Assembly: GCF_016919405.1 (NCBI RefSeq)
Contig: NZ_CP070353.1
Coordinates: 1,240,001-1,304,000, forward strand
DNA from: Ensifer sp. PDNC004
GTDB taxonomy: Bacteria; Pseudomonadota; Alphaproteobacteria; Rhizobiales; Rhizobiaceae
Length of the DNA: 64,000 bases
Direction of reading: 5' to 3'
In this document: positions 63,957 to 64,000 of the stretch, piece by piece
How the letters are laid out: each line of letters opens with the position of its first letter
Position numbering within the stretch: position 1 is the stretch's first letter
The notes under the pieces: generated by a model
What the model was told of the DNA's origin: nothing
The model's database searches: none
The model's input: only the letters and a program-made list of their open reading frames with translations
Translations under genes and position numbers: made by a program

Positions 63957-64000
63957 TTAAGCGGGAGAACCGAGAAGATCAAGGAGCCTGCGTATCTGGC
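63957..64000 (-). CDS. possible 3' end of an upstream gene
   Basis: On the minus strand an open stretch ending in a TAA reads QIRRLLDLLGSPA before the stop, nine bases upstream of the ratA-like start. It could be the C terminus of the next gene (lipA is a frequent neighbour of this gene in alphaproteobacteria), but 14 codons are too few to identify a family. Confidence 0.25.
   Translation of the reverse strand, partial: QIRRLLDLLGSPA

Overview
The window is chromosomal DNA of a member of the Rhizobiaceae, most probably Sinorhizobium/Ensifer. This rests on high GC, gene order and family membership: LpxI instead of LpxH, an aapJQMP general amino-acid transporter, a rhizobial dusB-ntrB-ntrC-ntrY-ntrX-trkA-dat-hfq-hflX order, a fused IspDF, EipB, and a phasin. 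Almost all of it is coding. I saw no tRNA, rRNA, insertion sequence, phage gene or CRISPR array.

Layout. 1-13.4 kb (minus strand) is a core envelope and translation run, read from right to left: rpsB, tsf, pyrH, frr, uppS, cdsA, rseP, bamA, lpxD, fabZ, lpxA, lpxI, lpxB. It joins protein synthesis, isoprenoid carrier and phospholipid supply, outer-membrane assembly and lipid A synthesis. 13.5-27.4 kb is mixed housekeeping: eipB, a RidA protein, a glycerophosphodiesterase, a COG3146 acyltransferase, a HIT protein, an AzlCD exporter pair, clpS-clpA, a phasin, DUF3126, cysE, an alpha/beta hydrolase, an NDUFS6-like zinc-finger protein, an FAD monooxygenase and metC. 27.7-32.0 kb is the aapJQMP ABC transporter (plus strand).

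32.0-43.2 kb looks like an accessory block. On the minus strand a tightly packed five-gene operon encodes a ferric-reductase/NOX-like membrane flavocytochrome b, a 1075-residue protein with four CxxCH haem sites, a TPR/OmpA-domain protein and two tandem caspase-like (metacaspase-type) proteins. All four downstream products have export signals. Both caspases carry an EF-hand-type loop, and three of the four share a DUF4384-like C-terminal module. A divergent GntR regulator has a perfect 16-bp palindrome just before its start, and a succinyl-CoA:acetate CoA-transferase follows. I know of no named system with this composition. The model I infer, untested, is electron-coupled, calcium-responsive proteolysis in the periplasm. 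It is the most interesting part of the window.

43.4-48.4 kb is assimilatory sulfite reduction (fpr, DUF934, cysI, DUF2849, cysG) without a cysJ flavoprotein. 48.6-50.0 kb holds a nucleotide deaminase and mazG. 50.1-61.7 kb is the nitrogen/redox two-component locus with hfq and hflX. Its ntrC-ntrY gap holds three CAA-N3-5-TTG boxes that fit NtrX self-regulation, and NtrX itself lacks the sigma-54 GAFTGA loop. 61.8-64.0 kb is ispDF, cinA and the convergent ratA-like gene.
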